Source: Candidatus Rokuibacteriota bacterium (lineage in GTDB: Bacteria; Methylomirabilota; Methylomirabilia; Rokubacteriales; CSP1-6). Taken from it: a stretch of 64,000 nucleotides of DNA. The notes beneath the pieces were generated by a model that saw only the letters and a list, made by a program, of their open reading frames with translations, was not told the DNA's origin and made no database searches. The DNA is taken from the NCBI GenBank assembly GCA_003221695.1, contig QHSX01000052.1, positions 7,508-71,507 of the forward strand. The letters run 5' to 3'. Of the stretch, positions 7,890 through 16,109 are shown one piece after another (the first letter of the stretch is position 1; each line of letters begins with the position of its first letter). The position numbers and the translations under genes are program-made.

Positions 7890-8114
7890 ATGCTTGAGGT
7901 CGTTACCTTGAAGGAAATCGACGCGATCTTCGTGGTGACGGACGCCCTCGGCATTCACCGGGAGATGCTGGTCATCCCGCTGGGCCCCGCGTCGCCTGGC
8001 CGGGTGCGCAGGCTCCCGAGCGGCAAGCTCGAGATCGTCGTGGACGCCGCGCGTCCGATCGAAGAATGGGTGAAGGAGCTCCCGAAGCTCATCGCCGCGG
8101 CCCGGGGGACGTGA
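7890..8114 (+). CDS. Small hypothetical protein, 74 aa
   Basis: Starts at ATG 7890 behind a GGGAGG ribosome binding site. The sequence (MLEVVTLKEIDAIFVV..., RRLPSGKLEIVVDA, PIEEWVKELPKLI) predicts a compact alpha/beta protein without signal or membrane segment. I do not recognise the family. Its stop lies just before the permease gene, with which it is probably co-transcribed. Confidence 0.65.
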   Translation: MLEVVTLKEIDAIFVVTDALGIHREMLVIPLGPASPGRVRRLPSGKLEIVVDAARPIEEWVKELPKLIAAARGT

Positions 8115-8154
8115 CCTGACCGGCGGCCTCAAGCGCGAGCTGGGGCTCGTCCCG

Positions 8155-9432
8155 ATGGCCGCCATCTTCTTCTTCAACGTGAGCGGCGGGCCGTACGGCA
8201 TCGAGGACACGGTGGCGTCGTTCGGCCCGGGGATGACGCTCGTGCTCCTGCTGCTCACGCCGGTCCTCTGGAGCCTGCCCGTGGCCCTCGCCATGTCCGA
8301 GCTCGCTGCCGCGATGCCCGATGCGGGGGGCTACGTCACGTGGACCCGGCGCGCGTTCGGGCCGTTCTGGTCCTTTCAGGTCGGCTGGTGGAGCTGGGTC
8401 GACAGCTTCGTGGACGTGGCCGTCTACCCCGCCCTCTTCGTGGAGTACGCGCGGTTCTGGCACCCGACGATGACCCAGCTCGAGCGCTGGCTCCTCGTCG
8501 TGGCGTTCATCGCCGTGCTGGCGGCGCTGAACGTGATCGGCGTCCGCCCCACGGGACGCGCCGCGGTGGTCCTCGCGGTCGCAGCGCTCCTCCCGATCGC
8601 CGCGTTCGCGCTCGTCGGCGTCGGGACGGCCCGCGTGTCGCCGTGGACACCGCTCGTGCGCGAGGGCCAGGGAGTCGAGGCGCTCGGCCTCGGCCTCGCG
8701 GTGGTCATGTGGAACTACTCAGGGTGGGATACACCGGCGACCGTTCTCGGCGAGACGCGCGCGCCGGAGCGCACGTTCCGCCTGGCGGCCTTGCTGGCGC
8801 TGCCCCTGATGACGGCGGGCTACGTGGTACCGGTCGGTGTGGCGCTGGCGAGCGGCGCGATCGCGTGGGACGCGTGGACCACCGGCATCCTGCCCACCAT
8901 CGCGCACCAGATCGGCGGCGACTGGCTCGGGCACGCCGTCGCGGCGGGCGCCGTCGTGAGCACGGCCGGGCTCTTCATGTCGCTCCTCTTGACCAATTCG
9001 CGGCTGCCCTACGTGCTCGCGCGTGACCGCGCGATGCCCGCGTGGCTCGGCATCGTGCACCGGCGGTTCGGCACGCCCTGGGTGGCGGTCGTCGCCTCCG
9101 CCGCGCTCTACGCGATCTTCGCCGGGTTTTCCTTCAAAGAGCTCATCGTCCTCAACGTCTGGCTCTACTCGCTCTCCCTGCTCGTCGAGCTCGCCGCGTT
9201 CCTCTGGCTGCGCGTCCACGAGCCCGCCCTGCCCCGGCCGTGGCGTGTGCCGGGAGGCTTCGGGGGCGCCGTAGCGGTCGTCGTGTTCCCGGCGCTCTTC
9301 ATGCTCGCCGCGCTCGCGACCGCGGGCTGGCTCAACACGCTGGCAGGCGTCGTCGCGGCCATCACGGGCCCGGTGGCCTGGCGCGCGTTCGCGCGCCGGG
9401 GGGCGCTGGAAGTCGGGAAGGGGCGCACGTGA
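8155..9432 (+). CDS. APC-superfamily amino-acid permease
   Basis: An integral membrane transporter with about 12 hydrophobic segments. The family hallmark FFFNVSGGPYGIED comes in the first helix, and GGYVTWTRRAFGPFW and MWNYSGWDTPATVLGE follow. The upstream in-frame codons read GGLKRELGLVP, which matches the usual pre-helix of this family, yet no ATG, GTG or TTG occurs before the in-frame stop at 8071. The true start may therefore be a CTG (8116 or 8140), with ATG 8155 as the conservative choice. Substrate unknown. The stop overlaps the corA start by GTGA. Confidence 0.87.
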   Translation: MAAIFFFNVSGGPYGIEDTVASFGPGMTLVLLLLTPVLWSLPVALAMSELAAAMPDAGGYVTWTRRAFGPFWSFQVGWWSWVDSFVDVAVYPALFVEYARFWHPTMTQLERWLLVVAFIAVLAALNVIGVRPTGRAAVVLAVAALLPIAAFALVGVGTARVSPWTPLVREGQGVEALGLGLAVVMWNYSGWDTPATVLGETRAPERTFRLAALLALPLMTAGYVVPVGVALASGAIAWDAWTTGILPTIAHQIGGDWLGHAVAAGAVVSTAGLFMSLLLTNSRLPYVLARDRAMPAWLGIVHRRFGTPWVAVVASAALYAIFAGFSFKELIVLNVWLYSLSLLVELAAFLWLRVHEPALPRPWRVPGGFGGAVAVVVFPALFMLAALATAGWLNTLAGVVAAITGPVAWRAFARRGALEVGKGRT

Positions 9433-10406
9433 AGGGCGTCATCGCCTGTGCCGCGTACGCCGCTGGCCAACGGGTCGGCGACGTTCTCATCCCCGACATC
9501 AGTGAGGTCCTGAAAGAGCCCGACCGGTTCGTCTGGATCGGGCTGCACGAGCCCGACACGGAGCTCTTGCGGGAGATCCAGCAGGAATTCGCGCTCCACG
9601 ATCTCGCGGTCGAGGACGCCCTGGCTGCCCACCAGCGGCCGAAGCTCGAGCGGTACGGCGACTCGCTCTTCGTGGTCCTCCGCACGGCGCGACTCGCCCA
9701 AGCCGCCGACGGCGTCGAGCGCGGTGAGACGCACATCTTCGTGGGGCCCCGGTACGTCGTTTCGGTGCGTCACGGAGCGTCGGTGCCCCTCGCCCCGGTG
9801 CGGGCGCGCTGCGAAGCGACGCCCGCGCTCCTGGCCAAGGGGCCGGGGTTCGTGCTCTACGCCCTCATGGACTTCGTGGTCGACCAGTTCTTCCCGCTCG
9901 TGGATGCGCTCGAGGCCAGGCTCGAGGCGCTCGAGGAGACGATCTTCCACGAGCGGTTCAGCGCGGGGACGACCGAGCGCATCTACCACCTCAAGCGTGA
10001 TCTCCTCGAGGTGAAACGCGCGGTCTCGCCACTCGCGGACATGTGCACCCGGCTCATGCGGCCCGACGTCGCCCTGATCCCCGCGGATACGCGGGTCTAC
10101 TTCCGCGACGTCTACGACCACTCCGTGCGCCTCAACGAGATGGTGGACATGCTGCGCGAGCTCCTCACGACGGCCCTCGAGGCGAACCTTGCGCTCATCT
10201 CGGTCGAGCAGAACGAGGCGATGAAGCGCCTGGCGGGCTGGGCGGCGATCATCGCGGTGCCGACGATGGTCGCGGGCATCTACGGCATGAACTTCAAGTT
10301 CATGCCCGAGCTCGACTGGCGCTTCGGCTATCCGCTTGTGGTCGGCGTGATGCTCGGGGCGTGCGCGTACCTCTACTACCGCTTCAAGCGCTCCGGCTGG
10401 CTCTGA
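9429..10406 (+). CDS. corA: CorA-family divalent metal transporter
   Basis: CorA pentamers conduct Mg2+ (or Co2+/Ni2+) across the inner membrane. The 325-residue product has the long cytoplasmic helical funnel (residues 1-265) and two C-terminal membrane helices with the diagnostic pore motif YGMNFKFMPEL (GMN at 286-288). The GTG start at 9429 overlaps the permease stop by 4 bases; longer in-frame versions only read through the permease gene. The coupling to a permease is unusual, but no functional link is evident. Confidence 0.92.
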   Translation: MKGVIACAAYAAGQRVGDVLIPDISEVLKEPDRFVWIGLHEPDTELLREIQQEFALHDLAVEDALAAHQRPKLERYGDSLFVVLRTARLAQAADGVERGETHIFVGPRYVVSVRHGASVPLAPVRARCEATPALLAKGPGFVLYALMDFVVDQFFPLVDALEARLEALEETIFHERFSAGTTERIYHLKRDLLEVKRAVSPLADMCTRLMRPDVALIPADTRVYFRDVYDHSVRLNEMVDMLRELLTTALEANLALISVEQNEAMKRLAGWAAIIAVPTMVAGIYGMNFKFMPELDWRFGYPLVVGVMLGACAYLYYRFKRSGWL

Positions 10407-10412
10407 GCCGGA

Positions 10413-10808
10413 TCAGCGGCGGGCCCGCCGCGGCGGTATCAGATTCTCCTCGATGACCGTGGCGAGGCAGGCGAGGGTGGGGAGCGAGTAGACGTAGGTC
10501 TTCCAGCCGATTGCGACGTGGTCGGGTCGCTCGCCTGGCAGGGGTGCGGGAAAGATCTCGACGCTGACGTTGGGCCCGTCAGCGCTGCAGCCGCCGGCGC
10601 AGCCCTCGCAGAGCCGCACGCGATCGGTGAGCCCTCGCGCATCGACGAGGGCGCGGAGGGCCTTGAGAATGGCGGCGGCGTCCAGCCGCACCACGTGCTC
10701 GCCGCGCTCGACGGGCAGCGTCACGACGCCGGATTCGCGCGGGCACACGGTGACGACGAGCCGCGTGGGCACGGCGCGGCTCCGTCCGGCCAAGACTCGG
10801 GGCTTCAT
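10413..10808 (-). CDS. Cys-rich hypothetical protein, ferredoxin-like
   Basis: A 131-residue soluble protein with cysteines at C22 (VTVCPRESG) and in the cluster LCEGCAGGCSADG (C67, C70, C74). The layout resembles thioredoxin-fold 2Fe-2S ferredoxins or DUF1636-type metal-binding proteins, but the similarity is weak and the call tentative. Its ATG overlaps the stop of the BadF-type kinase by ATGA, so the two are coupled. A role linked to the kinase is plausible but unproven. Confidence 0.6.
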   Translation of the reverse strand: MKPRVLAGRSRAVPTRLVVTVCPRESGVVTLPVERGEHVVRLDAAAILKALRALVDARGLTDRVRLCEGCAGGCSADGPNVSVEIFPAPLPGERPDHVAIGWKTYVYSLPTLACLATVIEENLIPPRRARR

Positions 10809-11641
10809 CGCGCGAGCCTCGTGGCGAGCCGGAGCGCGGCGGCGACGGGGGGCGCGGCGGGGGCGCGCCAGCGCGCCCGTACCCCCGTACGCGCGAGGGC
10901 GCGGATCAGGCCGGACCGATACCAGGGGTTCTCAAGGACGCTCCCGGCCCAGCTCAGGTGGATCGGGGCCTTGAGAGCCAAGGCGTGCACGGCGTCGCTG
11001 ACGCAGGCGGCAAGCCGCGCCTGGCCCGTGCCGGTAATAGCGCGCGCGGCGCGGTCGCCGCGGCGGGCGCGCGCGAGGACGCCTGGGGCGAGAGCAGCGA
11101 TCCGCCCCACGGCGTCGGGGGCGTGAACGAAGCGCAGGACGGTGTGGAGATCGCCCCGCCCGGCCAAGAGCCGGAGCCACTCGCGACCGAGCCAGAACCC
11201 CGAGCCTTCGTCGCCGACCAGTGGGCCGAGGCCGCCGGCGCGTGTCCAGCCGCCGCGCCCGTCGTGGGCAACGACAATCGAGCCGGTTCCAGCGAGGACG
11301 AGGGCGCCCGGTCCGTCGCCGATCGCACCAAGGAGCGCCGCTTGGGCGTCCGCGATCACCTCGACACGCTGCGCTAGACCGCGGAGCGTGAGCGCCAGGG
11401 CACGGCGCTCAGGCCGCGTCCAGAGCGCGCGCGAGGCGACGACGAGAGCGGCGATATCTCGACGGCGCCAGCGCCGACGTTGCCAGATCGCCCGCAGCAG
11501 TGGCGCCAGCCGCGTAAGGTCCCGGTCGGCTGGGGTTACGATCGTCGTGACACGGCCCTGGCCTCGCCGGGCCGCCACACGAACCCACGTGCCCCCGACG
11601 TCCACGCCTACGCAATTTCTTCGGACGATGGGAGCCGCCAT
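10805..11641 (-). CDS. BadF/BadG-family ATPase, probable amino-sugar kinase
   Basis: An ASKHA-fold protein of the BadF/BadG/BcrA/BcrD family, 278 residues. The phosphate-1 motif is GVDVGGTWVRVAARRG near the N-terminus; VLAGTGSIVVAHDGRG and GPLVGDEGSGFWLG are characteristic of the N-acetylglucosamine/N-acetylmuramic-acid kinase branch. In this window NagZ, NamZ and MurQ release or process the same sugars, so phosphorylation of GlcNAc or MurNAc is the best inference. The 2-hydroxyacyl-CoA dehydratase activator branch of the same family is less likely because no dehydratase or activator cysteines are seen. Confidence 0.8.
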   Translation of the reverse strand: MAAPIVRRNCVGVDVGGTWVRVAARRGQGRVTTIVTPADRDLTRLAPLLRAIWQRRRWRRRDIAALVVASRALWTRPERRALALTLRGLAQRVEVIADAQAALLGAIGDGPGALVLAGTGSIVVAHDGRGGWTRAGGLGPLVGDEGSGFWLGREWLRLLAGRGDLHTVLRFVHAPDAVGRIAALAPGVLARARRGDRAARAITGTGQARLAACVSDAVHALALKAPIHLSWAGSVLENPWYRSGLIRALARTGVRARWRAPAAPPVAAALRLATRLAR

Positions 11642-11888
11642 CCGGTAAAACCCCCTATCAGAGATTCAGGTGGATCCCTGTATTGAGCGGGTCACACGCC
11701 AGGCCCATCATTGGCCTCCTAATAATGATGACGGTTCGCGCGTCGAGGCGCCGACAGAGATGCCACTCTGTCCATTATGGGTTCCGGCTACCAGCATTGG
11801 GCCCGTCTACCGCGTTGATATTACAGGGCTCTTTTAGCGCCGTGAGGTGGCACGGCCCGTGCTGCGACCAAGGCGGGGAGGCAGGGCC

Positions 11889-12494
11889 ATGGGTAAGGCA
11901 TTTGCCGCGTGGTTGATGGTGGCCGGGGCGGTGGCAGCGCCCACGACGGGTCCACGCGAGGCCGTGGAGTCGGCCGTGGTGCGTGTCATCGACGTGCTCC
12001 AGAAGACCGATGCCAGTGGCCGTGTTCCGAGCGACCGGCGGGTCGAGATCAAGCGGATCGCGCGCGACCTCTTCGACTTCGACGAGGTTGCCCGCCGGGC
12101 CCTCTCCCGCCACTGGGCCGGTCGCAGCCGCGAAGAGCAGACCGAGTTCGTCGGGCTCTTCACCGATCTCCTCGAGCGCTCGTACATGAACCGCATCGAA
12201 GCGTACGCGGGTGAGCGGATCCTCTACACCGCGGAGGCGCTCGACGGCACCTACGCGACCGTGCGCTCCAAGGTGGTCCCCCAGCGACGGAGCGAGATCC
12301 TGATCGACTATAAAATGCACCTGCGTGACAGCCACTGGCAGGTGTACGACGTGCTGATCGACGGTGTGAGCTTTGTCTCCACCTATCGCTCCCAGTTCGA
12401 CCGGGTCATTCAGGCCGAGTCCTACGGCGCGCTCGTCGAGCGGCTGCGCAAGCGCAACCTCGACACCGCCGTCGTCGATCGCAAGAAGCTCTAG
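11889..12494 (+). CDS. mlaC: MlaC-like phospholipid-binding transport protein
   Basis: Resembles the Ttg2D/MlaC family, periplasmic carriers that shuttle phospholipids for the Mla system. Landmarks: IKRIARDLFDFDEVARRALSRHW, EQTEFVGLFTDLLERSYM, VPQRRSEILIDYKM and the typical WQVYDVLIDGVSFVSTYRSQF. The ATG at 11889 with GGGAGG 8 bases upstream gives 201 residues and a short hydrophobic N-terminus (AFAAWLMVAGAVAA) as a signal peptide. No mlaD/E/F genes are adjacent, so it is a stand-alone copy here. Confidence 0.82.
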   Translation: MGKAFAAWLMVAGAVAAPTTGPREAVESAVVRVIDVLQKTDASGRVPSDRRVEIKRIARDLFDFDEVARRALSRHWAGRSREEQTEFVGLFTDLLERSYMNRIEAYAGERILYTAEALDGTYATVRSKVVPQRRSEILIDYKMHLRDSHWQVYDVLIDGVSFVSTYRSQFDRVIQAESYGALVERLRKRNLDTAVVDRKKL

Positions 12495-12516
12495 CTACCC
12501 AAGCGCGGTGCTGGGC

Positions 12517-12651
12517 GGGGGACCGGGTCGGGGGGTCCCTCGACTACGCTAGCACGCTGAGCGCAAGGTCGGGCCGTCCGGACGGCGCCGGGATTGCGCG
12601 CAGAGGCTACGGGTTTCGGGGGCCCCCGCCTGGTCCCCGACCCGGTACCCC
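12517..12651. repeat. Inverted repeat, 17-base arms, between mlaC and symporter
   Basis: Arms at 12517-12533 and 12635-12651 are reverse complements at 16 of 17 positions and enclose about 100 bases with no gene. Transcribed, they would hold a long stem-loop; it may serve as terminator for the mlaC-like gene or regulate the symporter whose start is 33 bases beyond. Confidence 0.45.
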
Positions 12652-12672
12652 GCAGAGAAGCCGGTCCCCGCA

Positions 12673-12678
12673 TACAAT
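12673..12678 (+). promoter_or_regulatory. Possible -10 element (TACAAT), leaderless start
   Basis: TACAAT (5 of 6 to consensus) ends 5 bases before the GTG of the symporter and no ribosome binding site is present. That spacing would put transcription start at or next to the start codon. No convincing -35 is seen 17-18 bases upstream. Confidence 0.35.
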
Positions 12679-12683
12679 AGCCA

Positions 12684-14162
12684 GTGCTCACCTGGCCGGA
12701 CTACGTCGTCCTTGGCGCCTCTCTCGTCGTTCTCCTGACGATCGGCATCGGGTTCACACGGCGCCAGCGCGACACGGTCGACTTCTTCCTCGCGCGTCGC
12801 CGGGTCCCGGCGTGGGCGGCGTGCCTCAGCTTCCTGGCCACCGAGATCAGCGCCGTCACGATCATCTCCGTGCCCGCGACGGCGTACAGTGAGAACTGGG
12901 AGTACGCGCAGTTCTTCATCGGCTCGAGCCTCGCCAAGTTCGCCGTCGCGTGGCTCTTCATCCCGGCCTTCTACCGGCACGACGTGACGACGATCTACGA
13001 GTTCCTGGCCCACCGATTCGGCCGGGCGAGCCAGGTCACGGCGTCTCTTTTCTTCTTCGTCACGCGCCTCCTCGGCTCCGGCGTCCGGTTGATGGCGGCG
13101 GCGCTCGCCGTCTCGATCCTCCTGGGCTGGCCGCTCGGCCCGACGATTGCGATCTTCATCGTCATCTCGATCCTCTATATCGCCACGGGCGGCGTGACCG
13201 CGGTCGTGTGGACGAACGTCTTCCAGGCGCTCGTGTTCCTCGGGGCGGGGTTCGCCACGCTCGTGTTCCTGATCCTCCACATCGACGGCGGGGTGGCCGC
13301 CGTCCTCCACGTGGCCGGGGCGGCCGGCCGGCTCTCCGTCGTCAATTGGGGACCGACGCCGGGCGCTCCGGACTTCTGGCATCGCGTCCTCACGGACCCC
13401 AACATCGTGTGGGTGGCCCTGCTCAACGGCCTGGTCGGCTCGATGGCAGCGTTCGGCACCGACCACGACCTCATGCAGCGCCTGCTCACCGTCGAGACTC
13501 GACGTCAGAGCCAATTAACATTGTCGCTCACGCCGCTCGGCACGCTCGCGACGCTCGCGATCTACTTGAGCCTCGGCGCGGCGCTCTTCACGTTCTATGC
13601 CCAGCACCCGCAGCTCTCAGTGTCGCGCGCCGACGAGATCCTCCCGCACTTCGTCCGGCAGGCGATGCCAGCGGTTCTGCGCGGCCTCATGCTCTCCGCC
13701 ATCGTGCTCGCGTCGATCGACTCGCCGCTCGGCTCGCTCTCGGCCTCGTTCGTGACGGACATCTACCGGCCCCTGCTGGTCCGCGGGCGCGCGGAACGCC
13801 ACTACCTCCTGGTGTCGCGGGTGAGCGTCGTCGCCTTCGGCCTGGTCCTGGGTGCCATCGCGCACTTCTTTTCGGCCTTCGACAAGATCCTCTGGCTCGC
13901 GTTCAAGATCGCGGGCGTCACGTTCGGCTCACTGCTCGGCGTGTTTCTGCTGGGCCTGCTGAGCCGGCGGCGCGTCGCCGACGGGGCGAACGTCCTCGCC
14001 ATGGTGCTGATGGCGCTCGTGAACCTGGCCCTGCTCGTGCTCTCCGAGACGAAGATCGTCGAGTTCGCCTGGTCGTGGCTCGTGATCCTCGGTACCGCCG
14101 GGACGATGGCGCTGGCGCTCGCCTTCTCCGCGTTGGCCGCGGGGCGAGAGCGGGAGAACTGA
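12684..14162 (+). CDS. Sodium:solute symporter (SSS/SLC5 family)
   Basis: A 492-residue secondary transporter with about 13 hydrophobic helices. Family features: an early DFFLARRRVPAWAACLSFLATEISAVT segment (unwound helix and Na+ site region), the YEFLAHRFGRASQ loop, and a Na2-site-like stretch ASIDSPLGSLSASFVTDIY. It begins at a GTG overlying a probable leaderless promoter. Substrate cannot be read from sequence; sugars, amino acids and carboxylates are all possible. Flanking genes do not point to one. Confidence 0.87.
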   Translation: MLTWPDYVVLGASLVVLLTIGIGFTRRQRDTVDFFLARRRVPAWAACLSFLATEISAVTIISVPATAYSENWEYAQFFIGSSLAKFAVAWLFIPAFYRHDVTTIYEFLAHRFGRASQVTASLFFFVTRLLGSGVRLMAAALAVSILLGWPLGPTIAIFIVISILYIATGGVTAVVWTNVFQALVFLGAGFATLVFLILHIDGGVAAVLHVAGAAGRLSVVNWGPTPGAPDFWHRVLTDPNIVWVALLNGLVGSMAAFGTDHDLMQRLLTVETRRQSQLTLSLTPLGTLATLAIYLSLGAALFTFYAQHPQLSVSRADEILPHFVRQAMPAVLRGLMLSAIVLASIDSPLGSLSASFVTDIYRPLLVRGRAERHYLLVSRVSVVAFGLVLGAIAHFFSAFDKILWLAFKIAGVTFGSLLGVFLLGLLSRRRVADGANVLAMVLMALVNLALLVLSETKIVEFAWSWLVILGTAGTMALALAFSALAAGREREN

Positions 14163-14207
14163 GTCCCCATTTCACAGGAGCCCTGATCCGGTGTCTTAGG
14201 AGGTGGC

Positions 14208-14735
14208 ATGGACGCGGACGGGTTCGACACCCTGGTGGCGGCGCACCACCGGGAAATCTATCGCTACCTCCTACGGGCCACCTTCCGGGCCAGCGAGGCG
14301 GACGATCTCGCCCAGGAGACCTTCCTGCGCGCCTACCGCGCCCACCGGGCCCTTCCCCCTGACGCGAACGGGCGCGCCTGGCTCTTTGCCATCGCGAGCA
14401 ACGTCGCGAAGAACCACTTCCGAGCCGAGTCCCGTCGCCGCCGGGCCCACGCCGCGGTGCTGGAAACCCGGAGCGAGACCGACGGCGCGGGGCCCGAGGG
14501 CGAGACGTTGTTCAAGGAGACCCGGGCCATGCTCGACACCGTCGTCGCCGGGCTGCCGTTCAAGCAGCGTCTTGCATTCACCCTTCGAAAGGTCCACGAC
14601 CTCGACTACGACGCCATCGGGCGGAGCCTCGACTGCTCCCCGGACAGCGCGCGGGCCCACGTGTTCCAGGCCCTGCGCAAGATCCGCCGGAGCCTCAACG
14701 GGTACGAGCTTCCGCTGGGGAGAGACGAGAGATGA
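14208..14735 (+). CDS. ECF-type RNA polymerase sigma factor
   Basis: A 175-residue sigma-70 family protein with only regions 2 and 4. Region 2 reads YRYLLRATFRASEADDLAQE with FLRAYRAH; region 4 (about 112-165) contains LPFKQRLAFTLRKVHDLDYD and a helix-turn-helix GRSLDCSPDSARAHVFQALRKI. The ATG follows a perfect AGGAGGT. Its stop overlaps the next gene's ATG (ATGA at 14732), the classic arrangement of a sigma factor and its anti-sigma factor. The next product is an unusual anti-sigma/DNA-alkyltransferase fusion, so this sigma factor may control an alkylation-damage response. Confidence 0.93.
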   Translation: MDADGFDTLVAAHHREIYRYLLRATFRASEADDLAQETFLRAYRAHRALPPDANGRAWLFAIASNVAKNHFRAESRRRRAHAAVLETRSETDGAGPEGETLFKETRAMLDTVVAGLPFKQRLAFTLRKVHDLDYDAIGRSLDCSPDSARAHVFQALRKIRRSLNGYELPLGRDER

Positions 14736-15697
14736 CGCGCAAGCCTTCCGTGTGCCAGGAGATCGAGCCGGCGCTCGTCGCCACCGCCATCGGCGACGCG
14801 GACAGCGCGACGGCGACGCGCGTCGAGGCGCACACGCGCGCGTGCGCACGCTGCCGCGAGAACCTTGTCCGCTACGGCGCGATCGAGCGCGCCGTGGGCG
14901 TGTGGCGCGGCGCGCCGGCGCCCGCCGAAGAGCTGGCGCGCGAGCGCCTGACGTCGCGTCTCGCCGACCTCCGACGCCGCACGCTCCTCTACCGGATCTT
15001 TCCCTCGCCGCTCGGCCCCATTCTGATCGCGCGGTCCGAGGAGGGCGTATCGTGCATCGAGTATCTCACCGGCGGCAGCGACTTCGCCCATTCGCGGCTG
15101 AGCCGCGACGAGTCCATCGAGGCGCTCCAGGACGGTGCCGAGGTCGAGGGGCTGTACCGAGACCTGCTCGAGTACGTCGAGGGCCGGCGTACCCGGCTCG
15201 AGTGGCCGCTCGACCTGCGGCTCGCGCGGAGCCCGTTCCACCGTGCGGTGCTCCAGGCGACGGCGGCCGTGCCATACGGCGCTGTGACCTCGTACGCCGG
15301 CATCGCCGGCGAGATCGGAGCGCCACGGGCTGTGCGCGCCGTGGCGCAGGCGCTTCGTCACAACCCTGTGCCCATCATCGTACCCTGCCACCGCATCATC
15401 GGGACGAGCGGCGACCTGATCGGGTATGCCGGGAACCGGGTGGGGCTGAAGGAGCGCCTCCTCGCTGTCGAGGGCGTGCCGACCGAGCGCGGCGCCCGTG
15501 CGCCGCGCGTCGCGCGGCGGGTGTTGTACCACTACGATCGCAACGACGAGCGTCAATACTGCCTGCCCACGTGTGGATCGATCGCGCGGCGGCCGATCGG
15601 CCGTGTCACGCTGCTCGCCTCTCGTGAGTTGGCGCAGACGCTCGGGCTCGTCCCTTGCACCGACTGCCGCCCGGATCTCCATCCGATTTCACGCTAG
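14732..15697 (+). CDS. Anti-sigma zinc finger fused to O6-alkylguanine-DNA alkyltransferase and Ada-type zinc domain
   Basis: One 321-residue frame carries three modules. Residues 8-41 have the anti-sigma zinc-finger pattern C-x25-H-x3-C-x2-C (C8, H34, C38, C41). Residues 85-250 are an Ogt/MGMT domain: helix-turn-helix VPYGAVTSYAGIAGEIG, arginine finger region ALRHNP, acceptor-cysteine motif VPCHR (C219) and closing Glu in LLAVEG. Residues 276-315 match the Ada methylphosphotriester zinc site, C277-x3-C281-x27-C309-x2-C312 (YCLPTC ... PCTDCRPD). Ada itself has the zinc domain first and an AraC-type DNA-binding domain between; here that domain is missing and the zinc module is last. Translationally coupled to the ECF sigma gene. 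Suicide alkyl transfer in the same chain as the anti-sigma finger suggests direct damage sensing (inference). Confidence 0.9.
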   Translation: MTRKPSVCQEIEPALVATAIGDADSATATRVEAHTRACARCRENLVRYGAIERAVGVWRGAPAPAEELARERLTSRLADLRRRTLLYRIFPSPLGPILIARSEEGVSCIEYLTGGSDFAHSRLSRDESIEALQDGAEVEGLYRDLLEYVEGRRTRLEWPLDLRLARSPFHRAVLQATAAVPYGAVTSYAGIAGEIGAPRAVRAVAQALRHNPVPIIVPCHRIIGTSGDLIGYAGNRVGLKERLLAVEGVPTERGARAPRVARRVLYHYDRNDERQYCLPTCGSIARRPIGRVTLLASRELAQTLGLVPCTDCRPDLHPISR

Positions 15698-15731
15698 CGG
15701 TCCCGCGGTGTCATAGGGGCGGAGGAACCCC

Positions 15732-16109
15732 ATGGAGACATTGCTCGCAGTCGTCGCCGTCACGTTGTTCCCGTGCGTCACGCTGCTGGTCCTGCTCGGG
15801 CTCACCGCGTGGGTGGAGCGGTGGCGGGCGGCGGTGATCGCGCGTCAGATCGAGCTGACCGACGCGATCCATCGCGAGGTCGGCGCCGTCGTCGCGCCCT
15901 GGGTGACGCGAAGGCCCGGCAGGACGTGGCGCGTGAGGATCGCGGTTCCGTTCGAGCGCCCCGCGGTCGTGGAGGCGGTCGTCGCGGTCGTGCGCCGGAC
16001 GTTCGCGGAGCGCTTCGATCTCGTGCTCACCCCCCAGGAGAATGCCGTGCGTCCCGGCCCGCGACCGGTCCGGAAGGTACCCGGCGGGAGGTCGGTGTCG
16101 TGGGCGTGA
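15732..16109 (+). CDS. Hypothetical membrane-anchored protein, 125 aa
   Basis: ATG 15732 follows a GGAGG. The N-terminus METLLAVVAVTLFPCVTLLV is one transmembrane helix; the rest is a soluble alpha/beta region (RIAVPFERPAVVEAVVAVVRR). No family recognised. Its stop overlaps the start of the next small ORF by GTGA. It follows the sigma/alkyltransferase pair by 34 bases and may be in its transcript. Confidence 0.6.
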   Translation: METLLAVVAVTLFPCVTLLVLLGLTAWVERWRAAVIARQIELTDAIHREVGAVVAPWVTRRPGRTWRVRIAVPFERPAVVEAVVAVVRRTFAERFDLVLTPQENAVRPGPRPVRKVPGGRSVSWA

